Positions 10,896-25,499 of a stretch of DNA of 64,000 nucleotides are shown one piece after another. Made by a program: the position numbers and the translations under genes. The stretch's first letter is position 1. The number at the start of each line of letters is the position of its first letter. The stretch comes from Petunia secreta (Eukaryota; Streptophyta; Magnoliopsida; Solanales; Solanaceae). The stretch spans positions 34,977,501 through 35,041,500 of the forward strand of contig JARKIP010000005.1 in the NCBI GenBank assembly GCA_029990175.1. Reading direction: 5' to 3'. The notes under the pieces are model-generated. The model saw nothing but the letters and a program-made list of their open reading frames with translations, ran no database searches and was not told the DNA's origin.

Positions 10896-11835
10896 TTGAG
10901 GGTACACAACCCGATATCAATTTGTCATTTTAAATTAGCTGTGGGCTCACAACCCAAAGCATCGATTGAGGGTACACAGCCCAATATCGATTTGTCATTT
11001 AAATTAGCTGAGGGCACACAACCCGAAGCATCGATTGAGGGTACACATCCCGATATCGATTTGTCATTTAAATTAGCTGAAGGCACACAACCCGAAGCAT
11101 CGACTGAGGGTACACTGCCCGATATCGATTTGCCATCTAAATTAGCTGAGGCCACACAACCCGGAGTGTTGATTGAGGGTACCCAGCCTGATATCGATTT
11201 ATCATTTAAATTAGCTGAGGGCACACAACCTGAAGCATTGATTGAGGGTACACAGCCCGATATTGATTTGTCATTTAAATTAGCTGAGCGCACACAACCC
11301 GAAGCATCGATACAGAGCCCAATAACGATTTGTCATTTTAAATTAGCTTAGGTAACATAACCCGAAGCATTGATTGAGGGTACTTAGCCCGATATCGATT
11401 TGTCATTTTAAATTAGCTGAGGGCACACAACCTGAAGCGTCGATTGAGGCTACACAGCCCGATATCGATTTGTCATTTTAAATTAGCTGAGGGCACACAA
11501 CCAGAAGAGTCGATTGAGGGTACACAGCCCGATATTGATTTGTCATTTTATATTAGTTGAGGGAACACAACCCGAAGCGTCGATTGAGGGTACACAACCC
11601 GATATCAATTTGTCATTTTAAATTAGCTGTGGGCTCACAACCCAAAGCGTCGATTGAGGGTACACAGCCTGATATCGATTTGTCATTTAAATTAGCTGAG
11701 GGCACACAACCCGAAGCATCGATTGAGGGTACACATCCCGATATCAATTTGTCATTTAAATTAGTTGAGGGCACCCAACCCGAAGCATCGATTGAGGGTA
11801 CACATCCCGATATCAATTTGTCATTTAAATTAGCT

Positions 11836-14724
11836 GAGGGCACACAATCCGAAGCATCGACTGAGGGTACACTGCCCGATATCGATTTGTCATCTAAATT
11901 AGCTGAGGCCACACAACCCGGAGTGTTGATTGAGGGTACGCAGCCTGATATCGATTTGTCATTTAAATTAGCTGAGGGCACACAACCAGAAGCGTCGATT
12001 GAAGGTACACAGCCCGATATCGATTTGTCATTTAAATTGGCTGAGCGCTTACAACCCGAAGCATCGATACAGAGCCCGATAACGATTTGTCATTTTAAAT
12101 TAGCTTACGGCACATAACCCGAAGCGTTGACTGAGGGTACACAACCCGATATCGATTTGTCATTTTAAATTAGCTGAGGGCACACAACCCGAAGTGTTAA
12201 TTGAGGGTACACAACCCGATATCGATTTGTCATTTAAATTAACAGAGGGCACACAACCGGAAGCGTCGACTGAGGGTACACAGCCCGATATCGATTTGTC
12301 ATTTTAAATTAGCTGAGGGCACACAACCCGAAGGGTTGATTGAGGGTACACAGACCGATATCGATTTGTCATTTTAAATTAGCAGAGGGCACACAACCGG
12401 AAGCGTCGATTGAGGATACACAGCCCGATATCGATTTGTCATTTTAAATTAGCTGAGGGCACACAACCGGAAGCGTCGATTGAGGGTACACAACCCGATA
12501 TCGATTTGTCATTTTAAATTAGTTGAGGGCACACAACCCGAAGCGTCGATTGAGGGTACACAACCCGATATCAATTTGTCATTTTAAATTAGTTGTGGGC
12601 TCACAACCCAAAATGTCGATTGAGGGTACAAAACCTGATATCAATTTGTCATTTTAAATTAGCTGTGGGCTCACAACCCAAAGCGTCGATTGAGGGTACA
12701 CAGCCCGATATCGATTTGTCATTTAAATTAGCTGAGGGCACACAACCTGAAGCATCGATTGAGGGTACACATCCCGATATCAATTTGCCATTTAAATTAG
12801 CTGAGGGCACACAACCCGAAGCATCGACTGAGGGTACACTGCCCGATATCGATTTGTCATCTAAATTAGCTGAGGCCACACAACCCGGAGTGTTGATTGA
12901 GGGTACCCAGCCTGATATCGATTTATCATTTAAATTAACTGAGGGCATACAACCTGAAGCGCCGATTGAAGGTACACAGCCCGATATCGATTTGTCATTT
13001 AAATTGGTTGAGCGCACACAACCCGAAGCGTCGATTGAAGGTACACAGCCCGATATCGATTTGTCATTTAAATTGGCTGAGTGCACACAACCCGAAGCAT
13101 CGATACAGAGCCCGATAACGATTTGTCATTTTAAATTAGCTTACGACACATAACCCGAAGCGTCGATTGAGGGTACACAGCCCGATATCGATTTTTCATT
13201 TAAATTAGCTGAGGGCACACAACCCAAAGCATCGATTGAGGGTACACATCCCGATATCGATTTATCATTTAAATTAGCTGAAGGCACACAATCCGAAGCA
13301 TCGACTGAGGGTACACTGCCCGATATCGATTTGTCATCTAAATTAGCTGAGGCCACACAACCCGGAGTGTTGATTGAGGGTACGCAGCCTGATATCGATT
13401 TGTCATTTAAATTAGCTGAGGGCACACAACCAGAAGCGTCGATTGAAGGTACACAGCCCGATATCGATTTGTCATTTAAATTGGCTGAGCGCTTACAACC
13501 CGAAGCATCGATACAGAGCCCGATAACGATTTGTCATTTTAAATTAGCTTACGGCACATAACCCGAAGCGTTGACTGAGGGTACACAACCCGATATCGAT
13601 TTGTCATTTTAAATTAGCTGAGGGCACACAACCCGAAGTGTTAATTGAGGGTACACAACCCGATATCGATTTGTCATTTAAATTAACAGAGGGCACACAA
13701 CCGGAAGCGTCGACTGAGGGTACACAGCCCGATATCGATTTGTCATTTTAAATTAGCTGAGGGCACACAACCCGAAGGGTTGATTGAGGGTACACAGACC
13801 GATATCGATTTGTCATTTTAAATTAGCAGAGGGCACACAACCGGAAGCGTCGATTGAGGATACACAGCCCGATATCGATTTGTCATTTTAAATTAGCTGA
13901 GGGCACACAACCGGAAGCGTCGATTGAGGGTACACAACCCGATATCGATTTGTCATTTTAAATTAGTTGAGGGCACACAACCCGAAGCGTCGATTGAGGG
14001 TACACAACCCGATATCAATTTGTCATTTTAAATTAGTTGTGGGCTCACAACCCAAAATGTCGATTGAGGGTACAAAACCTGATATCAATTTGTCATTTTA
14101 AATTAGCTGTGGGCTCACAACCCAAAGCGTCGATTGAGGGTACACAGCCCGATATCGATTTGTCATTTAAATTAGCTGAGGGCACACAACCTGAAGCATC
14201 GATTGAGGGTACACATCCCGATATCAATTTGCCATTTAAATTAGCTGAGGGCACACAACCCGAAGCATCGACTGAGGGTACACTGCCCGATATCGATTTG
14301 TCATCTAAATTAGCTGAGGCCACACAACCCGGAGTGTTGATTGAGGGTACCCAGCCTGATATCGATTTATCATTTAAATTAACTGAGGGCATACAACCTG
14401 AAGCGCCGATTGAAGGTACACAGCCCGATATCGATTTGTCATTTAAATTGGTTGAGCGCACACAACCCGAAGCGTCGATTGAAGGTACACAGCCCGATAT
14501 CGATTTGTCATTTAAATTGGCTGAGCGCACACAACCCGAAGCATCGATACAGAGCCCGATAACGATTTGTCATTTTAAATTAGCTTACGACACATAACCC
14601 GAAGCGTCGATTGAGGGTACACAGCCCGATATCGATTTTTCATTTAAATTAGCTGAGGGCACACAACCCAAAGCATCGATTGAGGGTACACATCCCGATA
14701 TCGATTTATCATTTAAATTAGCTG
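11836..14724. repeat. Higher-order repeat B, period 1444 bp, two copies
   Basis: The segment from about 11836 is repeated from about 13280. Shared private variants include ACACAATCCGAAGC (11854 and 13298 area), GCGCTTACAACCCGAAG, ATTAACAGAGGGC and the AAAATGTCGATTGAGG monomer. Long open frames ending at 12117 and 13561, and those starting at 12593 and 14037, are offset by exactly 1444 bp. The unit is about 21 monomers. Confidence 0.88.
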
Positions 14725-17700
14725 AAGGCACACAACCCGAAGCATCGACTGAGGGTACACTACCCGATATCGATTTGTCATTTTAAATTAGCTGAGGGCA
14801 CACAACCCGAAGTGTTAATTGAGGGTACACATCCCGATATCTATTTGTCATTTTAAATTAGCAGAGGGCACACAACCGGAAGCGTCGATTGAGGATACAC
14901 AGCCCGATATCGATTTGTCATTTTAAATTAGCTGAGGGCACACAACCGGAAGCATCAATTGAGGGTACACAGCCCTATATCGATTTGTCATTTTAAATTA
15001 GTTGAGGGCACACAACCGGAAGCGTCGATTGAGGGTACACAACCCGATATCAATTTGTCATTTTAAATTAGCTGTGGGCTCACAACCCAAAACGTCGATT
15101 GAGGGTACAAAACCCGATATCAATTTGTCATTATAAATTAGCTGTGGGCTCACAACCCAAAGCGTCGATTGAGGGTACACAGCCCGATATCGATTTGTCA
15201 TTTAAATTAGCTGAGGGCACACAACCCGAAGCATCGATTGAGGGTACACATCCCGATATCAATTTGTCATTTAAATTAGCTGAGGGCACACAACCCGAAG
15301 CATCGACTGAGGGTACACTGCCCGATATCGATTTGTCATTTTAAATTAGCTGAGGGCACACAACCTGAAGTGTTGATTGAGGGTACACAGCCCGATATCG
15401 ATTTGTCAATTAAATTAGCAGAGGGCACACAACCGGAAGCGTCGATTGAGGATACACAGCCCGATATCGATTTGTCATTCTAAATTAGCTGAGGGCACAC
15501 AACCCGAAGCGTCGATACAGAGCCCGATAACGATTTGTCATTTTAAATTAGCTTACGGCACATAACCCGAAGCGTTGATTGAGGGTACACAACCCGATAT
15601 CGATTTGTCATTTTAAATTAGCTGAGGGCACACAACCGGAAGCATCGATTGAGGGTACACAGCCCTATATCGATTTGTCATTTTAAATTAGTTGAGGGCA
15701 CACAACCCGAAGCGTCGATTGAGGGTACACAACCCGATATCAATTTGTCATTTTAAATTAGCTGTGGGCTCACAACCCAAAACGTCGATTGAGGGTACAA
15801 AACCCGATATCAATTTGTCATTATAAATTAGCTGTGGGCTCACAACCCAAAGCGTCGATTGAGGGTACACAGCCCGATATCGATTTGTCATTTAAATTAG
15901 CTGAGGGTACACAACCCGAAGCATCGATTGAGGGTACACATCCCGATATCAATTTGTCATTTAAATTAGCTGAGGGCACACAACCCGAAGCATCGACTGA
16001 GGGTACACTGCCCGATATCGATTTGTCATTTTAAATTAGCTGAGGGCACACAACCTGAAGCATCGATTGAGGGTACACATCCCGATATCAATTTGCCATT
16101 TAAATTAGCTGAGGGCACACAACCCGAAGCATCGACTGAGGGTACACTGCCCGATATCGATTTGTCATCTAAATTAGCTGAGGCCACACAACCCGGAGTG
16201 TTGATTGAGGGTACCCAGCCTGATATCGATTTATCATTTAAATTAACTGAGGGCATACAACCTGAAGCGCCGATTGAAGGTACACAGCCCGACATCGATT
16301 TGTCATTTAAATTGGTTGAGCGCACACAACCCGAAGCGTCGATTGAAGGTACACAGCCCGATATCGATTTGTCATTTAAATTGGCTGAGCGCACACAACC
16401 CGAAGCATCGATACAGAGCCCGATAACGATTTGTCATTTTAAATTAGCTTACGACACATAACCCGAAGCGTCGATTGAGGGTACACAGCCCGATATCGAT
16501 TTTTCATTTAAATTAGCTGAGGGCACACAACCCAAAGCATCGATTGAGGGTACACATCCCGATATCGATTTATCATTTAAATTAGCTGAAGGCACACAAC
16601 CCGAAGCATCGACTGAGGGTACACTACCCGATATCGATTTGTCATTTTAAATTAGCTGAGGGCACACAACCCGAAGTGTTAATTGAGGGTACACATCCCG
16701 ATATCTATTTGTCATTTTAAATTAGCAGAGGGCACACAACCGGAAGCGTCGATTGAGGATACACAGCCCGATATCGATTTGTCATTTTAAATTAGCTGAG
16801 GGCACACAACCGGAAGCATCAATTGAGGGTACACAGCCCTATATCGATTTGTCATTTTAAATTAGTTGAGGGCACACAACCGGAAGCGTCGATTGAGGGT
16901 ACACAACCCGATATCAATTTGTCATTTTAAATTAGCTGTGGGCTCACAACCCAAAACGTCGATTGAGGGTACAAAACCCGATATCAATTTGTCATTATAA
17001 ATTAGCTGTGGGCTCACAACCCAAAGCGTCGATTGAGGGTACACAGCCCGATATCGATTTGTCATTTAAATTAGCTGAGGGCACACAACCGAAGCATCGA
17101 TTGAGGGTACACATCCCGATATCAATTTGTCATTTAAATTAGCTGAGGGCACACAACCCGAAGCATCGACTGAGGGTACACTGCCCGATATCGATTTGTC
17201 ATTTTAAATTAGCTGAGGGCACACAACCTGAAGTGTTGATTGAGGGTACACAGCCCGATATCGATTTGTCAATTAAATTAGCAGAGGGCACACAACCGGA
17301 AGCGTCGATTGAGGATACACAGCCCGATATCGATTTGTCATTCTAAATTAGCTGAGGGCACACAACCCGAAGCGTCGATACAGAGCCCGATAACGATTTG
17401 TCATTTTAAATTAGCTTACGGCACATAACCCGAAGCGTTGATTGAGGGTACACAACCCGATATCGATTTGTCATTTTAAATTAGCTGAGGGCACACAACC
17501 GGAAGCATCGATTGAGGGTACACAGCCCTATATCGATTTGTCATTTTAAATTAGTTGAGGGCACACAACCCGAAGCGTCGATTGAGGGTACACAACCCGA
17601 TATCAATTTGTCATTTTAAATTAGCTGTGGGCTCACAACCCAAAACGTCGATTGAGGGTACAAAACCCGATATCAATTTGTCATTATAAATTAGCTGTGG

Positions 17701-18050
17701 GCTCACAACCCAAAGCGTCGATTGAGGGTACACAGCCCGATATCGATTTGTCATTTAAATTAGCTGAGGGTACACAACCCGAAGCATCGATTGAGGGTAC
17801 ACATCCCGATATCAATTTGTCATTTAAATTAGCTGAGGGCACACAACCCGAAGCATCGACTGAGGGTACACTGCCCGATATCGATTTGTCATTTTAAATT
17901 AGCTGAGGGCACACAACCTGAAGCATCGATTGAGGGTACACATCCCGATATCAATTTGCCATTTAAATTAGCTGAGGGCACACAACCCGAAGCATCGACT
18001 GAGGGTACACTGCCCGATATCGATTTGTCATCTAAATTAGCTGAGGCCAC
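14175..18050. repeat. Higher-order repeat C, period ~1863 bp (27 monomers), with an internal 690-bp duplication
   Basis: The variant AACCTGAAGCATCGATTGAG ... CAATTTGCCATT occurs at about 14181, 16045 and 17908 (steps 1864 and 1863). The third copy diverges after about 18050. Within the unit, the segment at 15099-15344 recurs at 15789-16034, a 690-bp or ten-monomer step, and again at 17652-17897. This is nesting of a smaller duplication inside a larger one. Confidence 0.85.
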
Positions 18051-20189
18051 ACAACCCGAAGCGGCGATACAGAGCCCGATAACGATTTGTCATTTTAAAT
18101 TAGCTTACGGCACATAACCCGAAGCGTTGATTGAGGGTACACAACCCGATATCGATTTGTCATTTTAAATTAGCTGAGGGCACACAACCCGAAGTGTTAA
18201 TTGAGGGTACACAGCCCGATATCGATTTGTCATTTAAATTAACAGAGGGCACACAACCGGAAGCGTCGATTGAGGGTACACAGCCCGATATCGATTTGTC
18301 ATTTTAAATTAGCTGAGGGCACACAACCCGAAGGGTTGATTGAGGGTACACAGACCGATATCGATTTGTCATTTTAAATTAGCAGAGGGCACACAACCGG
18401 AAGCGTCGATTGAGGATACACAGCCCGATATCGATTTGTCATTTTAAATTAGCTGAGGGCACACAACCGGAAGCGTCGATTGAGGGTACACAACCCGATA
18501 TCGATTTGTCATTTTAAATTAGTTGAGGGCACACAACCCGAAGCGTCGATTGAGGGTACACAACCCGATATCAATTTGTCATTTTAAATTAGCTGTGGGC
18601 TCACAACCCAAAACGTCGATTGAGGGTACAAAACCCGATATAAATTTGTCATTTTAAATTAGCTGTGGGCTCACAACCCAAAGCGTCGATTGAGGGTACA
18701 CAGCCCGATATCGATTTGTCATTTAAATTAGCTGAGGGCACACAACCTGAAGCATCGATTGAGGGTACACATCCCGATATCAATTTGCCATTTAAATTAG
18801 CTGAGGGCACACAACCCGAAGCATCGACTGAGGGTACACTGCCCGATATCTATTTGTCATCTAAATTAGCTGAGGCCACACAACCCGGAGTGTTGATTGA
18901 GGGTACCCAGCCTGATATCGATTTATCATTTAAATTAGCTGAGGGCATACAACCTGAAGCGTCGATTGAAGGTACACAGCCCGATATCGATTTGTCATTT
19001 AAATTGGTTGAGCGCACACAACCCGAAGCGTCGATTGAGGGTACACAGCCCGATATCGATTTGTCATTTAAATTAGCTGAGGGCACACAACCCAAAGCAT
19101 CGATTGAGGGTACACATCCCGATATCGATTTGTCATTTAAATTAGCTGAAGGCACACAACCCGAAGCATCGACTGAGGGTACACTACCCGATATCGATTT
19201 GTCATTTTAAATTTGCTGAGGGCACACAACCCGAAGTGTTGATTGAGGGTACACATCCCGATATCGATTTGTCATTTTAAATTAGCAGAGGGCACACAAC
19301 CGGAAGCGTCGATTGAGGATACACAGCCCGATATCGATTTGTCATTTTAAATTAGCTGAGGGCACACAACCGGAAGCATCGATTGAGGGTACACAGCCCG
19401 ATATCGATTTGTCATTTTAAATTAGTTGAGGGCACAAAACCCGAAGCGTCGATTGAGGGTACACAACCCGATATCAATTTGTCATTTTAAATTAGCTGTG
19501 GGCTCACAACCCAAAACGTCGATTGAGGGTACAAAACCCGATATCAATTTGTCATTATAAATTAGCTGTGGGCTCACAACCCAAAGCGTCGATTGAGGGT
19601 ACACAGCCCGATATCGATTTGTCATTAAATTAGCTGAGGGCACACAACCCGAAGCATCGATTGATGTTACACATCCCGATATCAATTTGTCATTTAAATT
19701 AGCTGAGGGCACACAACCCGAAGCATCGACTGAGGGTACACTGCCCGATATCGATTTGTCATCTAAATTAGCTGAGGCCACACAACCCGGAGTGTTGATT
19801 GAGGGTACCCAGCCTGATATCGATTTATCGTTTAAATTAGCTGAGGGCATATAACCTGAAGCGTCGATTGAAGGTACACAGCCCGATATCGATTTGTAAT
19901 TTAAATTGGCTGAGCGCACACAACCCGAAGCATCGATACAGAGCCCGATAACGATTTGTCATTTTAAATTAGCTTACGGCACATAACCCGAAGCGTTGAT
20001 TGAGGGTACACAGCCCGATATCGATTTGTCATTTAAATTAACAGAGGGCACACAACCGGAAGCGTCGATTGAGGGTACACAGCCCGATATCGATTTGTCA
20101 TTTTAAATTAGCTGAGGGCACAAAACCCGAAGGGTCGATTGAGGGTACACAGACCGATATCGATTTGTCATTTTAAATTAGCAGAGGGC

Positions 20190-23100
20190 ACACAACCGGA
20201 AGCGTCGATTGAGGATACACAGCCCGATATCGATTTGTCATTTTAAATTAGCTGAGGGCACACAACCGGAAGCGTCGATTGAGGGTACACAACCCGATAT
20301 CGATTTGTCATTTTAAATTAGTTGAGGGCACACAACCCGAAGCGTCGATTGAGGGTACACAACCCGATATCAATTTGTCATTTTAAATTAGCTGTGGGCT
20401 CACAACCCAAAACGTCGATTGAGGGTACAAAACCCGATATCAATTTGTCATTTTAAATTAGCTGTGGGCTCACAACCCAAAGCGTCGATTGAGGGTACAC
20501 AGCCCGATATCGATTTGTCATTTAAATTAGCTGAGGGCACACAACCTGAAGCATCGATTGAGGGTACACATCCCGATATCAATTTGCCATTTAAATTAGC
20601 TGAGGGCACATAACCCGAAGCATCGACTGAGGGTACACTGCCCGATATCGATTTGTCATCTAAATTAGCTGAGGCCACACAACCCGGAGTGTTGATTGAG
20701 GGTACCCAGCCTGATATCAATTTATCATTTAAATTAGCTTAGGGCATACAACCTGAAGCGTCGATTGAAGGTACACAGCCCGATATCGATTTGTCATTTA
20801 AATTGGTTGAGCGCACACAACCCGAAGCGTCGATTGAAGGTACACAGCCCGATATCGATTTGTCATTTAAATTAGCTGAGCGCACACAACCCGAAGCATC
20901 GATACAGAGCCCGATAACGATTTGTCATTTTAAATTAGCTTACGACACATAACCCGAAGCGTCGATTGAGGGTACACAGCCCGATATCAATTTGTCATTT
21001 AAATTAGCTGAGGGCACACAACCCAAAGCATCGATTGAGGGTACACATCCCGATATCGATTTGTCATTTAAATTAGCTGAAGGCACACAACCCGAAGCAT
21101 CGACTGAGGGTACACTACCCGATATCGATTTGTCATTTTAAATTAGCTGAGGGCACACAACCCGAAGTGTTGATTGAGGGTACACATCACGATATCGATT
21201 TGTCATTTTATATTAGCAGAGGGCACACAACCTGAAGCGTCGATTGAGGATACACAGCCCGATATCGATTTGTCATTTTAAATTAGTTGAGGGCACACAA
21301 CCGGAAGCATCGATTGAGGGTACACAGCCCGATATCGATTTGTCATTTTAAATTAGTTGAGGGCACACAACCCGAAGCGTCGATTGAGGGTACACAACCC
21401 GATATCAATTTTTCATTTTAAATTAGCTGTGGGCTCACAACCCAAAACGTCGATTGAGGGTACAAAACCCGATATCAATTTGTCATTATAAATTAGCTGT
21501 GGGCTCACAACCCAAAGCGTCGATTGAGGGTACACAGCCCGATATCGATTTGTCATTTAAATTAGCTGAGGGCACACAACCCGAAGCATCGATTGAGGGT
21601 ACACATCCCGATATCAATTTGTCATTTAAATTAGCTGAGGGCACACAACCTGAAGCATCGACTGAGGGTACACTGCCCAATATCGATTTGTCATCTAAAT
21701 TAGCTGAGGCCACACAACCCGGAGTGTTGATTGAGGGTACCCAGCCTGATATCGATTTATCATTTAAATTAGCTGAGGGCATACAACCTGAAGCGTCGAT
21801 TGAAGGTACACAGCCCGATATCGATTTGTCATTTAAATTGGCTGAGCGCACACAACCCGAAGCATCGATAAAGAGCCCGATAACGATTTGTCATTTTAAA
21901 TTAGCTTACGGCACATAACCCGAAGCATCGACTGAGGGTACACTGCCCGATATCGATTTGTCATTTTAAATTAGCTGAGGGCACATAACCCGAAGTGTTG
22001 ATTGAGGGTACACAGCCCGATATCGATTTGTCATTTTAAATTAGCTGAGGGCACACAACCGGAAGCGTGGATTGAGGGTACACAGCCCGATATCAATTTG
22101 TCATTTTAAATTAGTTGAGGGCACACAACCCGAAGCGTCGATTGAGGGTACACAACCCGATATCAATTTGTCATTTTAAATTAGCTGTGGGCTCACAACC
22201 CAAAGCATCGATTGAGGGTACACAGCCCGATATCGATTTGTCATTTAAATTAGCTGAGGGCACACAACCCGAAGCATCGATTGAGGGTACACATCCCGAT
22301 ATCGATTTGTCATTTAAATTAGCTGAAGGCACACAACCCGAAGCATCGACTGAGGGTAAACTACCCGACATCGATTTGTCATTTAAATTAGCAGAGGGCA
22401 TACTACCGGAAGCGTGGATTGAGGGTACACAGCCCGATATCGATTTGTCATTTTAAATTAGTTGAGGGCACACAACCCGAAGCGTCGATTGAGGGTACAC
22501 AACCCGATATCAATTTTTCATTTTAAATTAGCTGTGGGCTCACAACCCAAAGCATCAATTGAGGGTACACAGCCCGATATCGATTTGTCATTTAAATTAG
22601 CTGAGGGCACACAACTCGAAGCATCGATTGAGGATACACATCACGATATCGATTTGTCATTTAAATTAGCTGAAGGCACACAACCCGAAGCATCGACTGA
22701 GGGTAAACTACGCGACATCGATTTGTCATCTATATTAGCTGAGGCCACACAACCCGGAGTGTTGATTGAGGGTACCCAGCCTGATATCAATTTGTCATTT
22801 AAATTAGCAGAGGGCACACAACCGGAAGCGTCGATTGAGGGTACACAGCCCGATATCGATTTGTCATTTTAAATTAGCTGAGGGCACACAACCGGAAGCC
22901 TGGATTGAGGGTACACAGCCCGATATCGATTTGTCATTTTAAATTAGTTGAGGGCACACAACCGGAAGCGCCGATTGAGGATACACAGCCCGATATCGAT
23001 TTGTCATTTTAAATTAGCTGAGGGCACACAACCGGAAGCGTCGATTGAGGGTACACAACCCGATATCGATTTGTCATTTTAAATTAGTTGAGGGCACACA

Positions 23101-25000
23101 ACCCGAAGCGTCGATTGAGGGTACACAACCCGATATCAATTTGTCATTTTAAATTAGCTGTGGGCTCACAACCCAAAACGTCGATTGAGGGTACAAAACC
23201 CGATATCAATTTGTCATTTTAAATTAGCTGTGGGCTCACAACCCAAAGCGTCGATTGAGGGTACACAGCCCGATATCGATTTGTCATTTAAATTAGCTGA
23301 GGGCACACAACCTGAAGCATCGATTGAGGGTACACATCCCGATATCAATTTGCCATTTAAATTAGCTGAGGGCACATAACCCGAAGCATCGACTGAGGGT
23401 ACACTGCCCGATATCGATTTGTCATCTAAATTAGCTGAGGCCACACAACCCGGAGTGTTGATTGAGGGTACCCAGCCTGATATCGATTTATCATTTAAAT
23501 TAGCTGAGGGCATACAACCTGAAGCGTCGATTGAAGGTACACAACCCGATATCGATTTGTCATTTAAATTGGTTGAGCGCACACAACCCGAAGCGTCGAT
23601 TGAAGGTACACAGCCCGATATTGATTTGTCATTTAAATTGGCTGAGCGCACACAACCCGAAGCATCGATACAGAGCCCGATAACGATTTGTCATTTTAAA
23701 TTAGCTTACGACACATAACTCGAAGCGTCGATTGAGGGTACACAGCCCGATATCGATTTGTCATTTAAATTAGCTGAGGGCACACAACCCAAAGCATCGA
23801 TTGAGGGTACACATCCCGATATCGATTTGTCATTTAAATTAGCTGAAGGCACACAACCCGAAGCATCGACTGAGGGTACACTATCCGATATTGATTTGTC
23901 ATTTTAAATTAGCTGAGGGCACACAACCCGAAGTGTTGATTGAGGGTACACATCACGATATCGATTTGTCATTTTAAATTAGCAGAGGGCACACAACCGG
24001 AAGCGTCGATTGAGGATACACAGCCCGATATCGATTTGTCATTTTAAATTAGTTGAGGGCACACAACCGGAAGCATCGATTGAGGGTACACAGCCCGATA
24101 TCGATTTGTCATTTTAAATTAGTTAAGGGCACACAACCCGAAGCGTCGATTGAGGGTACACAACCCGATATCAATTTTTCATTTTAAATTAGCTGTGGGC
24201 TCACAACCCAAAACGTCGATTGAGGGTACAAAACACGATATCAATTTGTCATTATAATTTAGCTGTGGGCTCACAACCCAAAGCGTCGATTGAGGGTACA
24301 CAGCCCGATATCGATTTGTCATTTAAATTAGCTGAGGGCACACAACCCGAAGCATCGATTGAGGGTACACATCCCGATATCAATTTGTCATTTAAATTAG
24401 CTGAGCGCACACAACCTGAAGCATCGACTGAGGGTACACTGCCCGATATCGATTTGTCATCTAAATTAGCTGAGGCCACACAACCCGGAGTGTTGATTGA
24501 GGGTACCCAGCCTGATATCGATTTATCATTTAAATTAGCTGAGGGCATACAACCTGAAGCTTCGATTGAAGGTACACAACCCGATATCGATTTGTCATTT
24601 AAATTGGCTGAGCGCACACAACCCGAAGCATCAATACAGAGCCCGATAACGATTTGTCATTTTAAATTAGCTTACGGCACATAACCCGAAGCATCGACTG
24701 AGGGTACACTGCCCGATATCGATTTGTCATTTTAAATTAGCTGAGGGCACACAACCCGAAGTGTTGATTGAGGGTACACAGCCCGATATCGATTTGTCAT
24801 TTTAAATTAGCTGAGGGCACACAACCGGAAGCGTGGATTGAGGGTACACAGCCCGATATCGATTTGTCATTTTAAATTAGTTGAGGGCACACAACCCGAA
24901 GCGTCGATTGAGGGTACACAACCCGATATCAATTTGTCATTTTAAATTAGCTGTGGGCTCACAACCCAAAGCGTCGATTGAGGGTACACATCCCGATATC
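20190..25000. repeat. Higher-order repeat D, period 2766 bp (about 40 monomers)
   Basis: Matching variant runs start at 20419/23185, 21454/24220 and 22115/24881, all 2766 bp apart. The copies share the GGATTGAGGG (GTGG) variant, the GGGCATACAACC variant and a stop-producing GGGCACATAACCCG monomer. A few differences, for example CAATTTATC at about 20720, separate the copies, so this block is slightly older than block A. Confidence 0.85.
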
Positions 25001-25499
25001 GATTTGTCTTTTAAATTAGCTGAGGGCACACAACCCGAAGCATCGATTGAGGGTACACATCCCGATATCGATTTGTCATTTAAATTAGCTGAGGGCACAC
25101 AACCCGAAGCATCGACTGAGGGTACACTGCCCGATATCGATTTGTCATTTTCAATTAGCTGAGGGCACACAACCCGAAGTGTTGATTGAGGGTACACAGC
25201 CCGATATCGATTTGTCATTTAAATTAGCAGAGGGCACACAACCGGAAGCGTCGATTGAGGGTACACAGCCCGATATCGATTTGTCATTTTAAATTAGCTG
25301 AGGGCACACAACCCGAAGCATCGATACAGATCCCGATATCGATTTGCCATTTAAATTAGCAAAGGGCACACAACCGGAAGCGTCGATTGAGGGTACACAG
25401 CCCGATATCAATTTGTCATTTTAAATTAGCTGAGGGCACACAACCGGAAGCGTGGATTGAGGGTACACAGCCCGATATCGATTTGTCATTTTAAATTAG